DNA of 64,000 nt from JANQRA01 sp035550735 (GCA_035550735.1 DASZOM010000041.1:1-64000); one strand, 5' to 3'; positions 50,276 through 59,906 are shown, numbered from the stretch's first letter. Translations and numbers: made by a program. The notes: a model not told the origin generated them from the letters alone.

Positions 50276-51376
50276 TCAGACCGGGTCGCCGACCCGGAGC
50301 AGGGCGTGGTCGAGGGCCGAGAGGAACCGGCGATTGCCCTCGTCGTCGCCCACCGTCACCCGGACCCAGCCACCGGACATCTTCCGGATCAGGACACCTT
50401 CGGCGGTCATGTCGGCCAGAACCTGCTCGGCCCGGTCCCCGAGGTCGAAGAGCAGGAAGTTGGTGTGACTCTCCGGGTGGCGCAGTCCCCGCTCCGAGAG
50501 GGCGCCGGAGAGGTGGTGCCGGCGAGCCGCGTTGTCGGCCCGGCGGCGCTCCAGCTCCTCGGGCTGTCCCAGCGACGCCTGCGCCGCAACCTGGGCGACC
50601 AGGTTGACGGTCAGCGGCGCCTGGACCTTGCGCAGCTCGGCGAGCACGTCGGGGCGGGCGACGGCATATCCGATCCGGTGCGCCGCCAGCGAGTAGATCT
50701 TGGAGAAGGTGCGCAGAACCACGACGTTGGGACGTTCGATCGCCACAGGGATGGCGGTGCGATAGGAAGGGTCGATCACGAACTCGTGGTACGCCTCATC
50801 CACCACCACGAGGACGTCCTCGGGGACCGAGTCGATGAAGGCCTCGATCTCCTCGGCCGGCTTGATGGTCCCTGACGGGTTGTTCGGGTTGCAGACCACC
50901 ACCACCGAGGTCTGGTCGTCGATCGCCTCGCGCATCGCCATGAGGTCGAGACAGTGGCTCTCGTCGAGGGGCACTTCCCGAAATGTGCTGCCGGCCCAGA
51001 TGGCGGCGAAGCGATACATGACGAATCCGGGCCACCCGTAAACGATGTTGGACCCGGGACCGCCCAGCGCCGAGGCGATGTCGCCGAGCAGGGCGACGCT
51101 TCCGGCGCCGAACATCAGGTTGGGGAACTCGACTCCCAATTCGTCGGCCAGGGCATGGCCGAGCCGCCAGCAGTCGTTGTCGGGATACCTATTCGAGCCG
51201 GTGAGTGCGGCCGACGCCGCCTCCACCACTCCCGGGAATGGCCCCTCGGGGGCCTCGTTCGCGGTGAGCTGGACGATCGCCAGTGGGTCGAGGCCGTGCT
51301 CACGGGCCACGTCCTCGATCTGACGCCCGACCCGGTATGGCTGTAGGGCTGCGATCTCGGAGCGGAATCGGAGCAC
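50276..51376 (-). CDS. hisC: Histidinol-phosphate/aromatic aminotransferase (PLP, class I/II)
   Basis: 366 aa. The PLP Lys lies in VVLRTFSKIYSLAAHRIGYA; DEAYHEF and VVCNPNNPSGT are the cofactor-binding segments; ANEAPEGPFPGV is the N-terminal substrate loop of HisC. GTG 51376 has TATGTT (complement of 51383-51388) 6 nt upstream; ATG 51397 would add 7 aa. It is not in a his operon here, so phenylalanine/tyrosine transamination is an alternative. Divergent from the E1 gene. Confidence 0.85.
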   Translation of the reverse strand: MLRFRSEIAALQPYRVGRQIEDVAREHGLDPLAIVQLTANEAPEGPFPGVVEAASAALTGSNRYPDNDCWRLGHALADELGVEFPNLMFGAGSVALLGDIASALGGPGSNIVYGWPGFVMYRFAAIWAGSTFREVPLDESHCLDLMAMREAIDDQTSVVVVCNPNNPSGTIKPAEEIEAFIDSVPEDVLVVVDEAYHEFVIDPSYRTAIPVAIERPNVVVLRTFSKIYSLAAHRIGYAVARPDVLAELRKVQAPLTVNLVAQVAAQASLGQPEELERRRADNAARRHHLSGALSERGLRHPESHTNFLLFDLGDRAEQVLADMTAEGVLIRKMSGGWVRVTVGDDEGNRRFLSALDHALLRVGDPV

Positions 51377-51428
51377 GGCTTGAACATAGCCTGACATCCT
51401 GATCGGCGAGTTGTGCCAGACTCGGCCG

Positions 51429-53510
51429 ATGGGCACGTTCGAGACATTGCGGGTCATCGACGACCAGGGCGACCTGGTCGGCGAGGATCCGGGCCTCGAT
51501 CCCGAGATCTACCAGGTCATGTATCGCAACATGGTGCTGGCGCGGACCCTGGACCGGCGCATGCTCGCCCTGCAGCGTCAGGGCCGGATCGGGACCTACG
51601 CCATGCTGGAAGGACAGGAGGCCGTCCAGGTCGGGTCGGCCCTGGCGCTGGAACCGCACGACTTCGTGTTTCCCAGTTACAGGGAGCACGGTGTCCAGGT
51701 GACGAGGGGCCTCCCGATGGAGGTCCTTCTCGCGTATTGGAAGGGTCTGCCCAACGCGGCCTGGGACATAGAGAAGTACCGCACCGGCATCGTGACCGTC
51801 CCGATCGCCAGCCAGGTCCCCCATGCGGTGGGGTATTCCTACATGACCAAGCTTCGGGGCGAGGACGTCGTCACTGTCGCCTACTTCGGGGACGGAGCCA
51901 CATCGGAGGGCGATTTCCATGCCGGGTTGAACTTCGCCGGGGTCTGGAAGACACCGACCGTGTTCCTCTGCGCCAACAACCTCTACGCGATCTCGGTCCC
52001 CTACGAGAAGCAGACCGCCTCGGAGACGATCGCCCAGAAGGCGGAGGCATATGGGTTCGAAGGGCTCCGAGTCGACGGGATGGACCCGATAGCGGTCTAT
52101 CTGGCGACCAGGCTGGCGGTCAGTCGGGCCCGCGCCGGCAACGGGCCCACCCTGATCGAGGCCCTCACCTACCGATACGGCGCTCATGCGACCGCCGACG
52201 ACCCGAGTCTCTACCGCAGCAACGACGAGGTCGAGGAGTGGAGGGCGAAGGACCCGATCGACCGGCTCCGACGCTTCCTCGAGCATCGTGGCGAGTGGGA
52301 CGAGTGGATCGGGGAGAAGGTGGAGATGGAGATCACCGAAGCCGTCGACGCCGCGGTGACCGCTCTCGAGGCGGAGGCTCTCCCCGGACGCGCCGACGCC
52401 ATCCGCCACGGCTTCGCCCGCATCCCCGGTCACGTGGTGGAACAGCTCCACGCCATGCAGCGCGCTCACGGAGAGGAGGAAACCCGGTTCGACGAGGACG
52501 AGCTCTGGCGGGTCGGCCACGACGAGATCCCCGATGGCCCCACCGAGTCCATGACGATGGCCGCCGCGATCAACGCCGCCCTGGACGAGGCGATGGCGCT
52601 CGACGAGGGAGTGGTCGTGCTCGGGGAGGATGTCGGGCTGGCCGGGGGTGTATTCAGGATCACCGAGGGCTTGCAACGCAAGTACGGCGAGCATCGGGTG
52701 GTCGACACCCCGCTCAACGAGTCGGGGATCGTGGGCACCGCAGTGGGCATGGCCCTTGCAGGGGGCCGGCCCGTCGCCGAGATCCAGTTCGACGGTTTCG
52801 TCTACCCGGCCTTCGACCAGATCGTCAGCCATCTGGGGCGATTCCGCTTCCGCACCCGGGGCCTTTCTTCGATGCCGGTCGTCGTCCGGTTTCCCAACGG
52901 GGCAGGCATCGGCGCCCACGAGCACCATTGCGACTCACCCGAGGCCTACTTCGTCCACGCTCCCGGGCTGGTGGTGGTCTGCCCATCCACGCCGCTCGAC
53001 GCCAAGGGACTCCTGGCCTCCGCCCTCCAGGGAGACGATCCGGTGATCTTCCTCGAGCCCAAGGTCCTCTATCGGGCGGGTCGCGACGACGTCCCCTCCG
53101 GTCATTACACAATCCCCATCGGGCGGGCTCGGGTTCGCCGCGCCGGAGACGACCTGACCCTCGTCACCTACGGCGGCATGGTCCCGATCGCCCTGGAGGC
53201 CGCGGAGCGCTCCGATCACTCGGTGGAGGTGATCGACCTGCGCACGCTGTTCCCGTGGGATCATGAGACGGTCCTCGAATCGGTGCGCCGGACCGGTCGT
53301 CTCCTATTGGCCCAGGAGCCGCAGGGCAGCGCCGGCGTCGCCGCCGATGTGGCCGCCGTGGTCGCCGAGAAGGCCCTATACGACCTGCAGGCTCCGATCG
53401 TCAGGGTCACCGGCTTCGACGTTCCCTGGCCCCAGTTCGCCATCGAGCAACACGCCCTCGTCGACGTCGACCGGATCGCTGCCGGCATCGCCCAAGTGAT
53501 GATGGGCTGA
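51429..53510 (+). CDS. 2-oxoacid dehydrogenase E1, fused alpha and beta subunits
   Basis: 693 aa, TPP-dependent E1 of pyruvate or branched-chain dehydrogenase complexes. The alpha part (about 1-330) has the TPP motif from GDGATSEGDFHAG to ANN (about 154-184) and the loop YRYGAHATADDPSLYR. The beta part (about 370-690) has GEDVGLAGGVFRITEGL, NESGIVGTAVGMALAG and LRTLFPWDHETV. The usual two genes are joined in one frame with no internal stop. No E2 or E3 gene is in the window. The substrate is not determined; YRYGAH plus the beta signature lean to branched-chain. Confidence 0.9.
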   Translation: MGTFETLRVIDDQGDLVGEDPGLDPEIYQVMYRNMVLARTLDRRMLALQRQGRIGTYAMLEGQEAVQVGSALALEPHDFVFPSYREHGVQVTRGLPMEVLLAYWKGLPNAAWDIEKYRTGIVTVPIASQVPHAVGYSYMTKLRGEDVVTVAYFGDGATSEGDFHAGLNFAGVWKTPTVFLCANNLYAISVPYEKQTASETIAQKAEAYGFEGLRVDGMDPIAVYLATRLAVSRARAGNGPTLIEALTYRYGAHATADDPSLYRSNDEVEEWRAKDPIDRLRRFLEHRGEWDEWIGEKVEMEITEAVDAAVTALEAEALPGRADAIRHGFARIPGHVVEQLHAMQRAHGEEETRFDEDELWRVGHDEIPDGPTESMTMAAAINAALDEAMALDEGVVVLGEDVGLAGGVFRITEGLQRKYGEHRVVDTPLNESGIVGTAVGMALAGGRPVAEIQFDGFVYPAFDQIVSHLGRFRFRTRGLSSMPVVVRFPNGAGIGAHEHHCDSPEAYFVHAPGLVVVCPSTPLDAKGLLASALQGDDPVIFLEPKVLYRAGRDDVPSGHYTIPIGRARVRRAGDDLTLVTYGGMVPIALEAAERSDHSVEVIDLRTLFPWDHETVLESVRRTGRLLLAQEPQGSAGVAADVAAVVAEKALYDLQAPIVRVTGFDVPWPQFAIEQHALVDVDRIAAGIAQVMMG

Positions 53511-53584
53511 GAACGCCCCTCGTTCGGAGCACACCCCTTGGGATCCATGCGCAAGTTCGTCAGAGCATCTAACTTGTCGTCCTC

Positions 53585-53809
53585 GTGAGCCATCTGAGGC
53601 CGGAAGACCGAAGGAACCGCCACACCCGCGCCCTGTGCAAGAAGGGACGTCACTTCTATGGCGAGGCTCGGACCATCGGTGGCGGGATCAGACGCCAGGT
53701 CTGCGAGACGTGCGGCGACGTCACCATCGACCTCACCGGGGCCGAGCCACTCAACGAAACGACCACCCGACTCGCCGAGGCGACCGGATCACTCACACTG
53801 GACTCATAG
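53585..53809 (+). CDS. Small zinc-finger-like hypothetical protein
   Basis: 74 aa. Contains C...(GGGIRRQ)VCETCG, with Cys18 earlier (RALCKKGRHFYGEARTI), giving a possible zinc site with His23. Start GTG 53585; a TAACTT box (53570-53575) lies 9 nt upstream and there is no ribosome binding site, so the message is probably leaderless. Not recognised. It precedes the mutT1-like gene by 31 bp. Confidence 0.6.
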   Translation: MSHLRPEDRRNRHTRALCKKGRHFYGEARTIGGGIRRQVCETCGDVTIDLTGAEPLNETTTRLAEATGSLTLDS

Positions 53810-53840
53810 GCCGCCCGGCCGGGCCCCTAACCTGCCCGCC

Positions 53841-54725
53841 GTGACTCGGGTCATCCAGGCCGCGGGCGGTCTCGTCTTCCGCGAGTCCTCCAAGGGGAAG
53901 CTGAAGATCCTGGTGGCGCATCGGCCGCGCTACGACGACTGGGCCCTCCCCAAGGGGAAGTCCGACGATGGGGAGACAGCGGAGGAGACCGCGGTTCGGG
54001 AGGTCCTGGAGGAGACCGGCTATCACTGTCGTGTGGTGGCGCCGCTCGGGGTCACCCGTTACCGGGTCGACGGCGGGGTCAAGGAGGTGGCATGGTTCGC
54101 GATGAGACCGTTGCCTGACAGCCCCGGGTTCCGGGCGAACAAAGAGGTGGATGAGATCCGCTGGCTGACCCGCAAACAGGCGATGGGGGTGTTCGACTAC
54201 GAGAACGACCGAAACCTGGTCTCTGAATCGGGTCTGAAGAAGCTGGCCCGCACCGGCAATATCTTCCTCCTCCGGCATGCGACCGCGGGAGACCGCGCCC
54301 GGTTCGATGGCGTGGACTCCGACCGACCCCTGACCAAGAAGGGGCGCCGCCAGGCGGAGTCGATAGCGAAGTCGCTGGCCGCGAGAGGGATCGAGCGCAT
54401 CTACACCAGCCCCTACACACGATGTGTGGAGTCGGTGAAGCCGCTTGCGAAGCTCACCGGCGCCAAGATCCGCCGACGCGACGCACTCGCCGAGGGACCC
54501 GACGTCGACGCCGCCTACGCCCTCATCGACGAGTCGGTCGGATACAACACCGTGCTCTGCAGCCACGGGGACGTCATCCCGGCGGTGATCAATCGGATGA
54601 TGTGGGCCGGGCTGACCCTCGAGTCGCGCTTCTATTGCTCCAAGGGCTCGATCTGGGAGGTCGACCTGGTGGCGGGTCGCTTCACGACCGCCCGCTATGT
54701 CCCTCCGCCGAAGCTCAGCTCTTAG
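53841..54725 (+). CDS. mutT1: Nudix hydrolase fused to histidine phosphatase (MutT1-like)
   Basis: 294 aa. The N-terminal Nudix box is GKSDDGETAEETAVREVLEE (GX5EX7REUXEEXGU) and the C-terminal part is a histidine phosphatase: NIFLLRHATAGDRARFDGVD with RHAT replacing RHG and the second His in VLCSHGDVIPAVI. This order matches mycobacterial MutT1, which degrades oxidised nucleotides and dinucleoside polyphosphates. GTG 53841 has TAACCT (53828-53833) 7 nt upstream, suggesting a leaderless transcript. Its stop overlaps the pilin-like gene's stop on the other strand. Confidence 0.9.
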   Translation: MTRVIQAAGGLVFRESSKGKLKILVAHRPRYDDWALPKGKSDDGETAEETAVREVLEETGYHCRVVAPLGVTRYRVDGGVKEVAWFAMRPLPDSPGFRANKEVDEIRWLTRKQAMGVFDYENDRNLVSESGLKKLARTGNIFLLRHATAGDRARFDGVDSDRPLTKKGRRQAESIAKSLAARGIERIYTSPYTRCVESVKPLAKLTGAKIRRRDALAEGPDVDAAYALIDESVGYNTVLCSHGDVIPAVINRMMWAGLTLESRFYCSKGSIWEVDLVAGRFTTARYVPPPKLSS

Positions 54726-55447
54726 GGGAGATCAGGCCGGCTGATCGAAGTCGTGGCCCCACTCTGCGGGTAAGCGACCTGTTCGCCGGCATGGTTCCAG
54801 GTGGTGATGGAGACCACCTCCACCTGGATCTCCATGATCCCGGTGACGTTGCCCTTGTTGACCTTCAGCGTGTTGTCGTCGTGGGTGAAGGTGGCTACAC
54901 CGCCCGCAGGCACCTGGAATCCCTCGACGGTCGTGGTCTTCTTCTTCCCCTTGTGGTCGATGGTTGTGACCTTGAGGGTGAGGATCTGGTCGGAAGACCA
55001 GTCGTTGCCGAAGTCCACCGAGGCGGCCCAAGTGCCGTTGCCCCCGTTCTTGGTTGCCGTCCATACGGAGATCTCCGACCCGGACGAGGTGGGGACGGCA
55101 GTGTCGCCACCCTCCTCGGGGACTGTGGTGGTGGTCGTCGTCGGGGCGGTGGTGGTCGTCGCCGCCGGGGCGGTGGTGGTCGTGGTCGTCGCCGGCGTCG
55201 TCGTGCTGGTCGTCGTCGGGGACGCCCCGCCGTCGCCGGGGACGGATTCGTCGCCAGGGGTCGTCACGACCTCGCCGCCGCCTCCGCTCGAATCGAACGC
55301 GGCGGTGACGTCATCGAAGCTCTCCTCCGTGTTGTCACCGAGGAGCGTCACGGCGGAGAAGGAGAGGAGCGAGACGAGGGCGGTGATGAGCCCGTACTCG
55401 ACCATGGCCGCTCCTCGCTCGCCATGTGACCTCGTGAGGATGTTCAT
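54722..55447 (-). CDS. Flp-pilin-like protein with large Thr-rich stalk and C-terminal domain
   Basis: 241 aa. ERGAAMVEYGLITALVSLLS is a class III prepilin signal with Glu at +5, as in Flp pilins. It is followed by about 85 residues of Thr, Ala and Pro (repeated TTTT tracts) and a beta-rich domain of about 120 residues (SEISVWTATKNGGNGTWAAS). Most Flp pilins have only 50-70 residues, so this could be a tip or surface adhesin. It is 15 kb from the tad genes. Function is inference. Confidence 0.8.
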   Translation of the reverse strand: MNILTRSHGERGAAMVEYGLITALVSLLSFSAVTLLGDNTEESFDDVTAAFDSSGGGGEVVTTPGDESVPGDGGASPTTTSTTTPATTTTTTAPAATTTTAPTTTTTTVPEEGGDTAVPTSSGSEISVWTATKNGGNGTWAASVDFGNDWSSDQILTLKVTTIDHKGKKKTTTVEGFQVPAGGVATFTHDDNTLKVNKGNVTGIMEIQVEVVSITTWNHAGEQVAYPQSGATTSISRPDLP

Positions 55448-55592
55448 GAAGCCTGGATCGTCACGGTCGACGAATCACCGAATAGAGCGAGAGACCCCCG
55501 TCGCTAGGCCTAGTTCGATCGACTCACCTGTCGTTCGGATGTCTCTCTCCCGGGGATAGGCTCGGTGGGCGAGATCCGCCCAGAGAGGAAGC

Positions 55593-56198
55593 ATGGAGCT
55601 GACCGCCACGATGATGCTGACCGTGGACGGCGTATACCAGGGTCCCGGTGCCCCCGAGGAGGATCGACGAGGGGGGTTCGAGCGAGGGGGCTGGGTTGCG
55701 CCTCATTTCGACGAAGAGGCAGGGCGCTTCGTGAACGAGGTGTTCGAGCGAGCCGACGCCCTGCTCCTCGGCCGCCGGACCTGGGAGATCTTCGAGGCCT
55801 ACTGGCCGCATCACGACGAGGGCGACCCAGTCTCCCACGGGATCAACATCCTGCCCAAATACGTGCCCTCGACCACGCTGAAGGACCCGACGTGGCAGAA
55901 CACACACGTCATCGCGGGCGACGTCGAGACCGCGATCCGCGACCTCAAGGCCGAGCCCGGGGGTGAGCTCCAGGTCCATGGCAGCGGTGCCCTGCTCCGT
56001 TGGCTCCTCGAGCGCGACCTCGTCGACGAGCTCAATCTGGAGATCCACCCGGTGATCGTGGGTGATGGGCTGCGGCTCTTCCCCGAACACGGTCAGACCC
56101 ACGACCTGACCCTGGTCGAATCTCGGACCACGCCGTCCGGGGTGACGCTGCAGACCTATCGACCCGCGGGTCGGGCGACCTTCGGGACCGTCGGCTGA
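55593..56198 (+). CDS. RibD C-terminal/dihydrofolate reductase-like oxidoreductase
   Basis: 201 aa. ALLLGRRTWEIFEAYWPHHD and the C-terminal VHGSGALLRWLLERDLVDEL match the RibD_C/DHFR-like family (the NADPH-binding GRRT and GSG loops). It is one of several actinobacterial paralogues with unknown substrate. AGAGAGGAAGC precedes ATG 55593. Confidence 0.85.
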   Translation: MELTATMMLTVDGVYQGPGAPEEDRRGGFERGGWVAPHFDEEAGRFVNEVFERADALLLGRRTWEIFEAYWPHHDEGDPVSHGINILPKYVPSTTLKDPTWQNTHVIAGDVETAIRDLKAEPGGELQVHGSGALLRWLLERDLVDELNLEIHPVIVGDGLRLFPEHGQTHDLTLVESRTTPSGVTLQTYRPAGRATFGTVG

Positions 56199-56210
56199 CG
56201 GCCGGCTGGC

Positions 56211-57995
56211 TCAGACGCTCTTCGTGCCGGACGCCCAGTCGGCATACAAACCGGCGTAGACGCCGTCGCACACGACCAGATCGCGGTGATGCCCACGCTC
56301 GACCAGCTCACCGCGGTCGAAGACGAGGACCTCGTCCGCACCTTCGGCGGTGGACAGCCTGTGGGCGATGGTCACCGATGTGCGATGCTCGGTCAGCTTG
56401 TCGATCGCATGACGGAGGGCGACGTCCAGGGCCGGGTCGACTGCCGAGGTCGCCTCGTCGAGCACGAGCAGGTCCGGTGTCGCGATCCACGCCCTGACCA
56501 GGGCCACGAGCTGGCGCTCACCCGCGGAGAGATTTCCGCCACGTTCCCCGGCCCTGGTCTCCAGGCCCTCGGGAAGGCCCTGTACCCACTCGCCCAGCCC
56601 CAGCTCGTGGAAGGCGGTCCACACCTCGGCGTCACCGGCCTGGGGCCGGCCATAGCGCACGTTGTTGACGATGGTGTCGTCGAAGAGGAAACCCTCCTGA
56701 GGCACGAATCCCACCCGAGCCCGCAGCTCGGCGAGACGGATCCGGTGGGCGGGCACGCCGCCGATGTCGACCGTCCCCGATGTCGGGTCCATGAGGCGTA
56801 CCAGCAGCTTGGCAAAGGTCGTCTTGCCCGACCCGGTCTCTCCGACCACGGCGATCCGTGACCCCACCGGGATGTCCACGGTCACGTCACGGAGCACCTC
56901 GACCCCGTCGGGGTAGGAGTAGTGGACATGCTCGAAGCGGGCCCCGAGACCCCCGGCAGGCAAGGGCAGCGCGTCGGCCGGGTCGGCGAGGTCGACTTCT
57001 CCGTCGAGCACACTCACCACCCGCCGCAGCCCGGACGCCGCCGACTGGGCGAATTCGAGCGTCTCCACCAGGATCTCCAAGGGCTCGATGAGGAGATTGG
57101 TGAGCAGCAGGAACGCCACCAGCGTCCCTGCCGACGTGCCCAGCCTGACACCGATGAGGACACCGGTGACGACCAGCGTCGCGGTGAGCAGGCCGGCGAA
57201 GACCTCCGCCGTCGAGAAGAGGATGTTGCCGAACCGGGCGGTGCGGAACTCGACCCGGAAGCGGCTCTCCAACGCCACCGCCACCTTGGCCTTGGTGACC
57301 TCCTCGGTCCCGTATGCCCTGACGATGGGGATGGCGGTGATCGACTCGCTGAGCACCCCCAGGGAGGCGCCCACCTCCTCACGGACCGCGTCGTAGTTGC
57401 GGGCGAGGATCCTCTGGAACCACCGCATCATCGTCAGGTAGACGAGGACCCCGGTCACGGCGATCAGGGCGAGACGCCACTCGTAGAACACCATGACGGT
57501 GGTGGCGAGAAGCACCTGGCTGGAAGCGATGATCATCCCGACCCCGCCCCACTCCATGAACTCCTGGAGTGTGGTGATGTCCGAAGTGACCCGGGACAAC
57601 AGATTCCCCCGGCGTTCGGACTGCACGTGCAGCACCGACTGGTTCATGATGTGGGTGAAGGTCTTGGTTCGCAGATCGGAGAGACCGGTCGACGACGACC
57701 CCACCAGACGGAGCAGGGCCATCCTCCCCACGAGCACCCCGGCAGCGAGGGCGGCGAGGGCCAGCCCCGCCAAACGAACCACCTCGGCGAAGTCGACTCC
57801 CTCGGTGTCCAGGATCGCCCCGTCGAGGATCTGTTGGAGGACGATCGGGGTGATCACCGTGATCGCCTGGCCGACCATGGCCAGGATCAGTGTGGCGACG
57901 AGCCCTTTTCGCAGCGAAGGCGCCTCGACGAAGGCGCGGCGGATCAACCCGACGGTGCCGGTGGCGGTGAGGCTCTCCTCACTCACGACGCTCAT
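56211..57995 (-). CDS. ABC exporter, second half (intact catalytic Glu, altered signature)
   Basis: 594 aa. N-terminal ABC exporter membrane domain with six TM helices (about 30-330), C-terminal ATPase. Walker A GETGSGKTT near 382, Walker B LLVLDEATSAVD with the catalytic Glu near 507, H-loop IAHRLST near 542. Its signature reads LSAGE instead of LSGGQ near 487. It is the partner of the upstream gene, with overlapping start and stop (ATGA). In the dimer its signature would pair with the other subunit's Walker site. Substrate unknown. Confidence 0.93.
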   Translation of the reverse strand: MSVVSEESLTATGTVGLIRRAFVEAPSLRKGLVATLILAMVGQAITVITPIVLQQILDGAILDTEGVDFAEVVRLAGLALAALAAGVLVGRMALLRLVGSSSTGLSDLRTKTFTHIMNQSVLHVQSERRGNLLSRVTSDITTLQEFMEWGGVGMIIASSQVLLATTVMVFYEWRLALIAVTGVLVYLTMMRWFQRILARNYDAVREEVGASLGVLSESITAIPIVRAYGTEEVTKAKVAVALESRFRVEFRTARFGNILFSTAEVFAGLLTATLVVTGVLIGVRLGTSAGTLVAFLLLTNLLIEPLEILVETLEFAQSAASGLRRVVSVLDGEVDLADPADALPLPAGGLGARFEHVHYSYPDGVEVLRDVTVDIPVGSRIAVVGETGSGKTTFAKLLVRLMDPTSGTVDIGGVPAHRIRLAELRARVGFVPQEGFLFDDTIVNNVRYGRPQAGDAEVWTAFHELGLGEWVQGLPEGLETRAGERGGNLSAGERQLVALVRAWIATPDLLVLDEATSAVDPALDVALRHAIDKLTEHRTSVTIAHRLSTAEGADEVLVFDRGELVERGHHRDLVVCDGVYAGLYADWASGTKSV

Positions 57996-59779
57996 GACGC
58001 CTCCCTCAGCCGCTTCGCCTCTTCCTCGTATGCCCTGACCAGCCGGGCGTAGCCGGGCAGGCTCTCGATCAGGTCGTCGTGGGTGCCGTGTCCGAGGATC
58101 CGCTTCTGGTCGACGAAGACCACCTCGTCGGCGAGGCGTATCGAGGATGGGCGGTAGGCGACCACCACGACCGTGGAGGGCAGCTCCGCGCTCTTCAGCG
58201 AGCGCAGGATCTCCGCCTCCACGGAAGGGTCGACCGCCGAAGTCGCATCGTCGAGGATCAGCAGCCGCGGCTTGCGGATCAGGGCCCGGGCGAGGGCGAG
58301 TCGTTGCCGCTGTCCCCCGGAGAGCGTGGTCCCTCGCTCTCCCAGCTCGGTGTCCATCCCCTCGGGGAGCTCGAAGACGAACTCGTCCGCGTTCGCCAGT
58401 CGCAGGGCCCTGTGCACCTCTTCGTCGTCATAACGGTCACCGAGGGTGACGTTCTCCCGGACGGGGGCATCGAAGAGGAATGCGTTCTGGGAGACGTAGG
58501 CGACCTCCTTGGGCAGCTCCGACGGGGCGAAGTGACGCAGGTCGCGTCCCTCGAGGTGGATCGACCCGGTGTCCGGATCCCAGAGTCGTGCCAGGAGCAG
58601 GCCGAGGGTCGACTTGCCCGAGGCGGTCGGCCCCACCACGGCCAGCGTGGTGCCGGCCTTCAGGTCGAGCTCGAGCCCGGAGAGGACCGGCTCACCCTCG
58701 TAGGCGAAGCTCACCGTGCGGCCGGTGATCGGGGCGGCTCCGCCGTCGGGCTCGGCCACGGTGTCGCCCCAGGTGACGTGGTCGCGGGCGTCGAGCACCT
58801 CCTGGACTCGTCGCCACCCGGCGAGGCTCCCGGCGAGATCCCAGAGCACGAACCCGATGAGCTGAATTGGGAAGGCGAGCAGCGTTAGCAGGTAGGCCAC
58901 CGTGACCAGCTGGCCCGGTGTGACCGCACCGGTGTTGGCCCGGGCCGCGCCGAGCACGAGCAGCACGATGATCAGGGTCTGTGGGAGCGCCCGCATGATC
59001 ACCTGGTACTTGGTCCAGGTGGAGAGCACGCCGATCAGACGGTCGCGGAGCTGGTCGCTGGCCTCACCGAACCTGTGCGATACATAGCCTTCCCGTCCCA
59101 ACGCCTTGACGGTGAGGGCGCCGTCGAAGCTCTCGTGTGCGATCGATGCCACCCGGCCCCTCTCCTGCTGGACGCGCTCCCACATCCCGAACGTCTTCCA
59201 ACTCCCGTGCACGTCGATGACCACGGCGACGATCAGACCGATGACCGCGCCCACCCCGAGCCAGAGGTCGATTGAGAAGATCAGGACGGTCGTCCCCACC
59301 AGGAGCAGGGAGACACCCGAGGCGTAGGGCAACGGGCCGAGGACACCGGTCCCCTGGTCGGTGTCCGCATCGGCGACGGCCAGCAGATCACCGATGGCCT
59401 GGCGATTGAACCAGGACATCTTCAGCGTGAGCTGATGAGCGAGCAGACGGTTCCGGATGTCGCGGCGCACCGAGCCGGTCAGGTATGCCGCGCCGGTGCG
59501 TCTCACCACGATCCCGGTCGCCTTGAAGATCGCCACGGAGAGGATGACTACGCCTGCGAGCAGCACCAGATCGGGATCCTCACCGCGATCGAGGATGGGG
59601 ATGATCACCTCATCGGTCACCCATCCGATCACCCGTGAGGAGATGATGATCGCACCGGCGTAGCAGGCGGCGCCGGTCACCGCGATGGCGAAGGCCACAG
59701 GGTGCATGCGCACGAAACTGGCGATCAGCTTCAAGCCGTCGCGAAGCACTTCTCCGGGTGTCAGGGCAGGCTGAGACAT
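57992..59779 (-). CDS. ABC exporter, first half (degenerate ATPase site)
   Basis: 595 aa. Six TM helices, then ATPase. Walker A GPTASGKST near 380, signature LSGGQRQR near 485, Walker B LLILDDATSAVD near 506 with Asp for catalytic Glu, and an H-loop Tyr (VAYRPSS) for His near 537. The changes indicate a non-hydrolytic site shared with the partner. Start ATG 59779; residues before it are not family-like. Heterodimeric exporters such as TM287/288 and BmrCD share this asymmetry. Confidence 0.93.
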   Translation of the reverse strand: MSQPALTPGEVLRDGLKLIASFVRMHPVAFAIAVTGAACYAGAIIISSRVIGWVTDEVIIPILDRGEDPDLVLLAGVVILSVAIFKATGIVVRRTGAAYLTGSVRRDIRNRLLAHQLTLKMSWFNRQAIGDLLAVADADTDQGTGVLGPLPYASGVSLLLVGTTVLIFSIDLWLGVGAVIGLIVAVVIDVHGSWKTFGMWERVQQERGRVASIAHESFDGALTVKALGREGYVSHRFGEASDQLRDRLIGVLSTWTKYQVIMRALPQTLIIVLLVLGAARANTGAVTPGQLVTVAYLLTLLAFPIQLIGFVLWDLAGSLAGWRRVQEVLDARDHVTWGDTVAEPDGGAAPITGRTVSFAYEGEPVLSGLELDLKAGTTLAVVGPTASGKSTLGLLLARLWDPDTGSIHLEGRDLRHFAPSELPKEVAYVSQNAFLFDAPVRENVTLGDRYDDEEVHRALRLANADEFVFELPEGMDTELGERGTTLSGGQRQRLALARALIRKPRLLILDDATSAVDPSVEAEILRSLKSAELPSTVVVVAYRPSSIRLADEVVFVDQKRILGHGTHDDLIESLPGYARLVRAYEEEAKRLREAS

Positions 59780-59906
59780 CAGGTCGATCTGAGAGGATTC
59801 GGGCGACGCCCGACATGGGGCCGGGCGTGAGCACATGTTAGATCCGGTCGGCGTCACCGTCTCACGAATTACCGGGGCATGGTGGATCGGGTACCTTCCG
59901 GCCGTG

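Noticed and set aside
55120..55215. Repeated GGT/GTC units in the pilin-like gene
   Set aside because: Explained by the Thr-rich stalk of the encoded protein; no sign of a mobile element or array.
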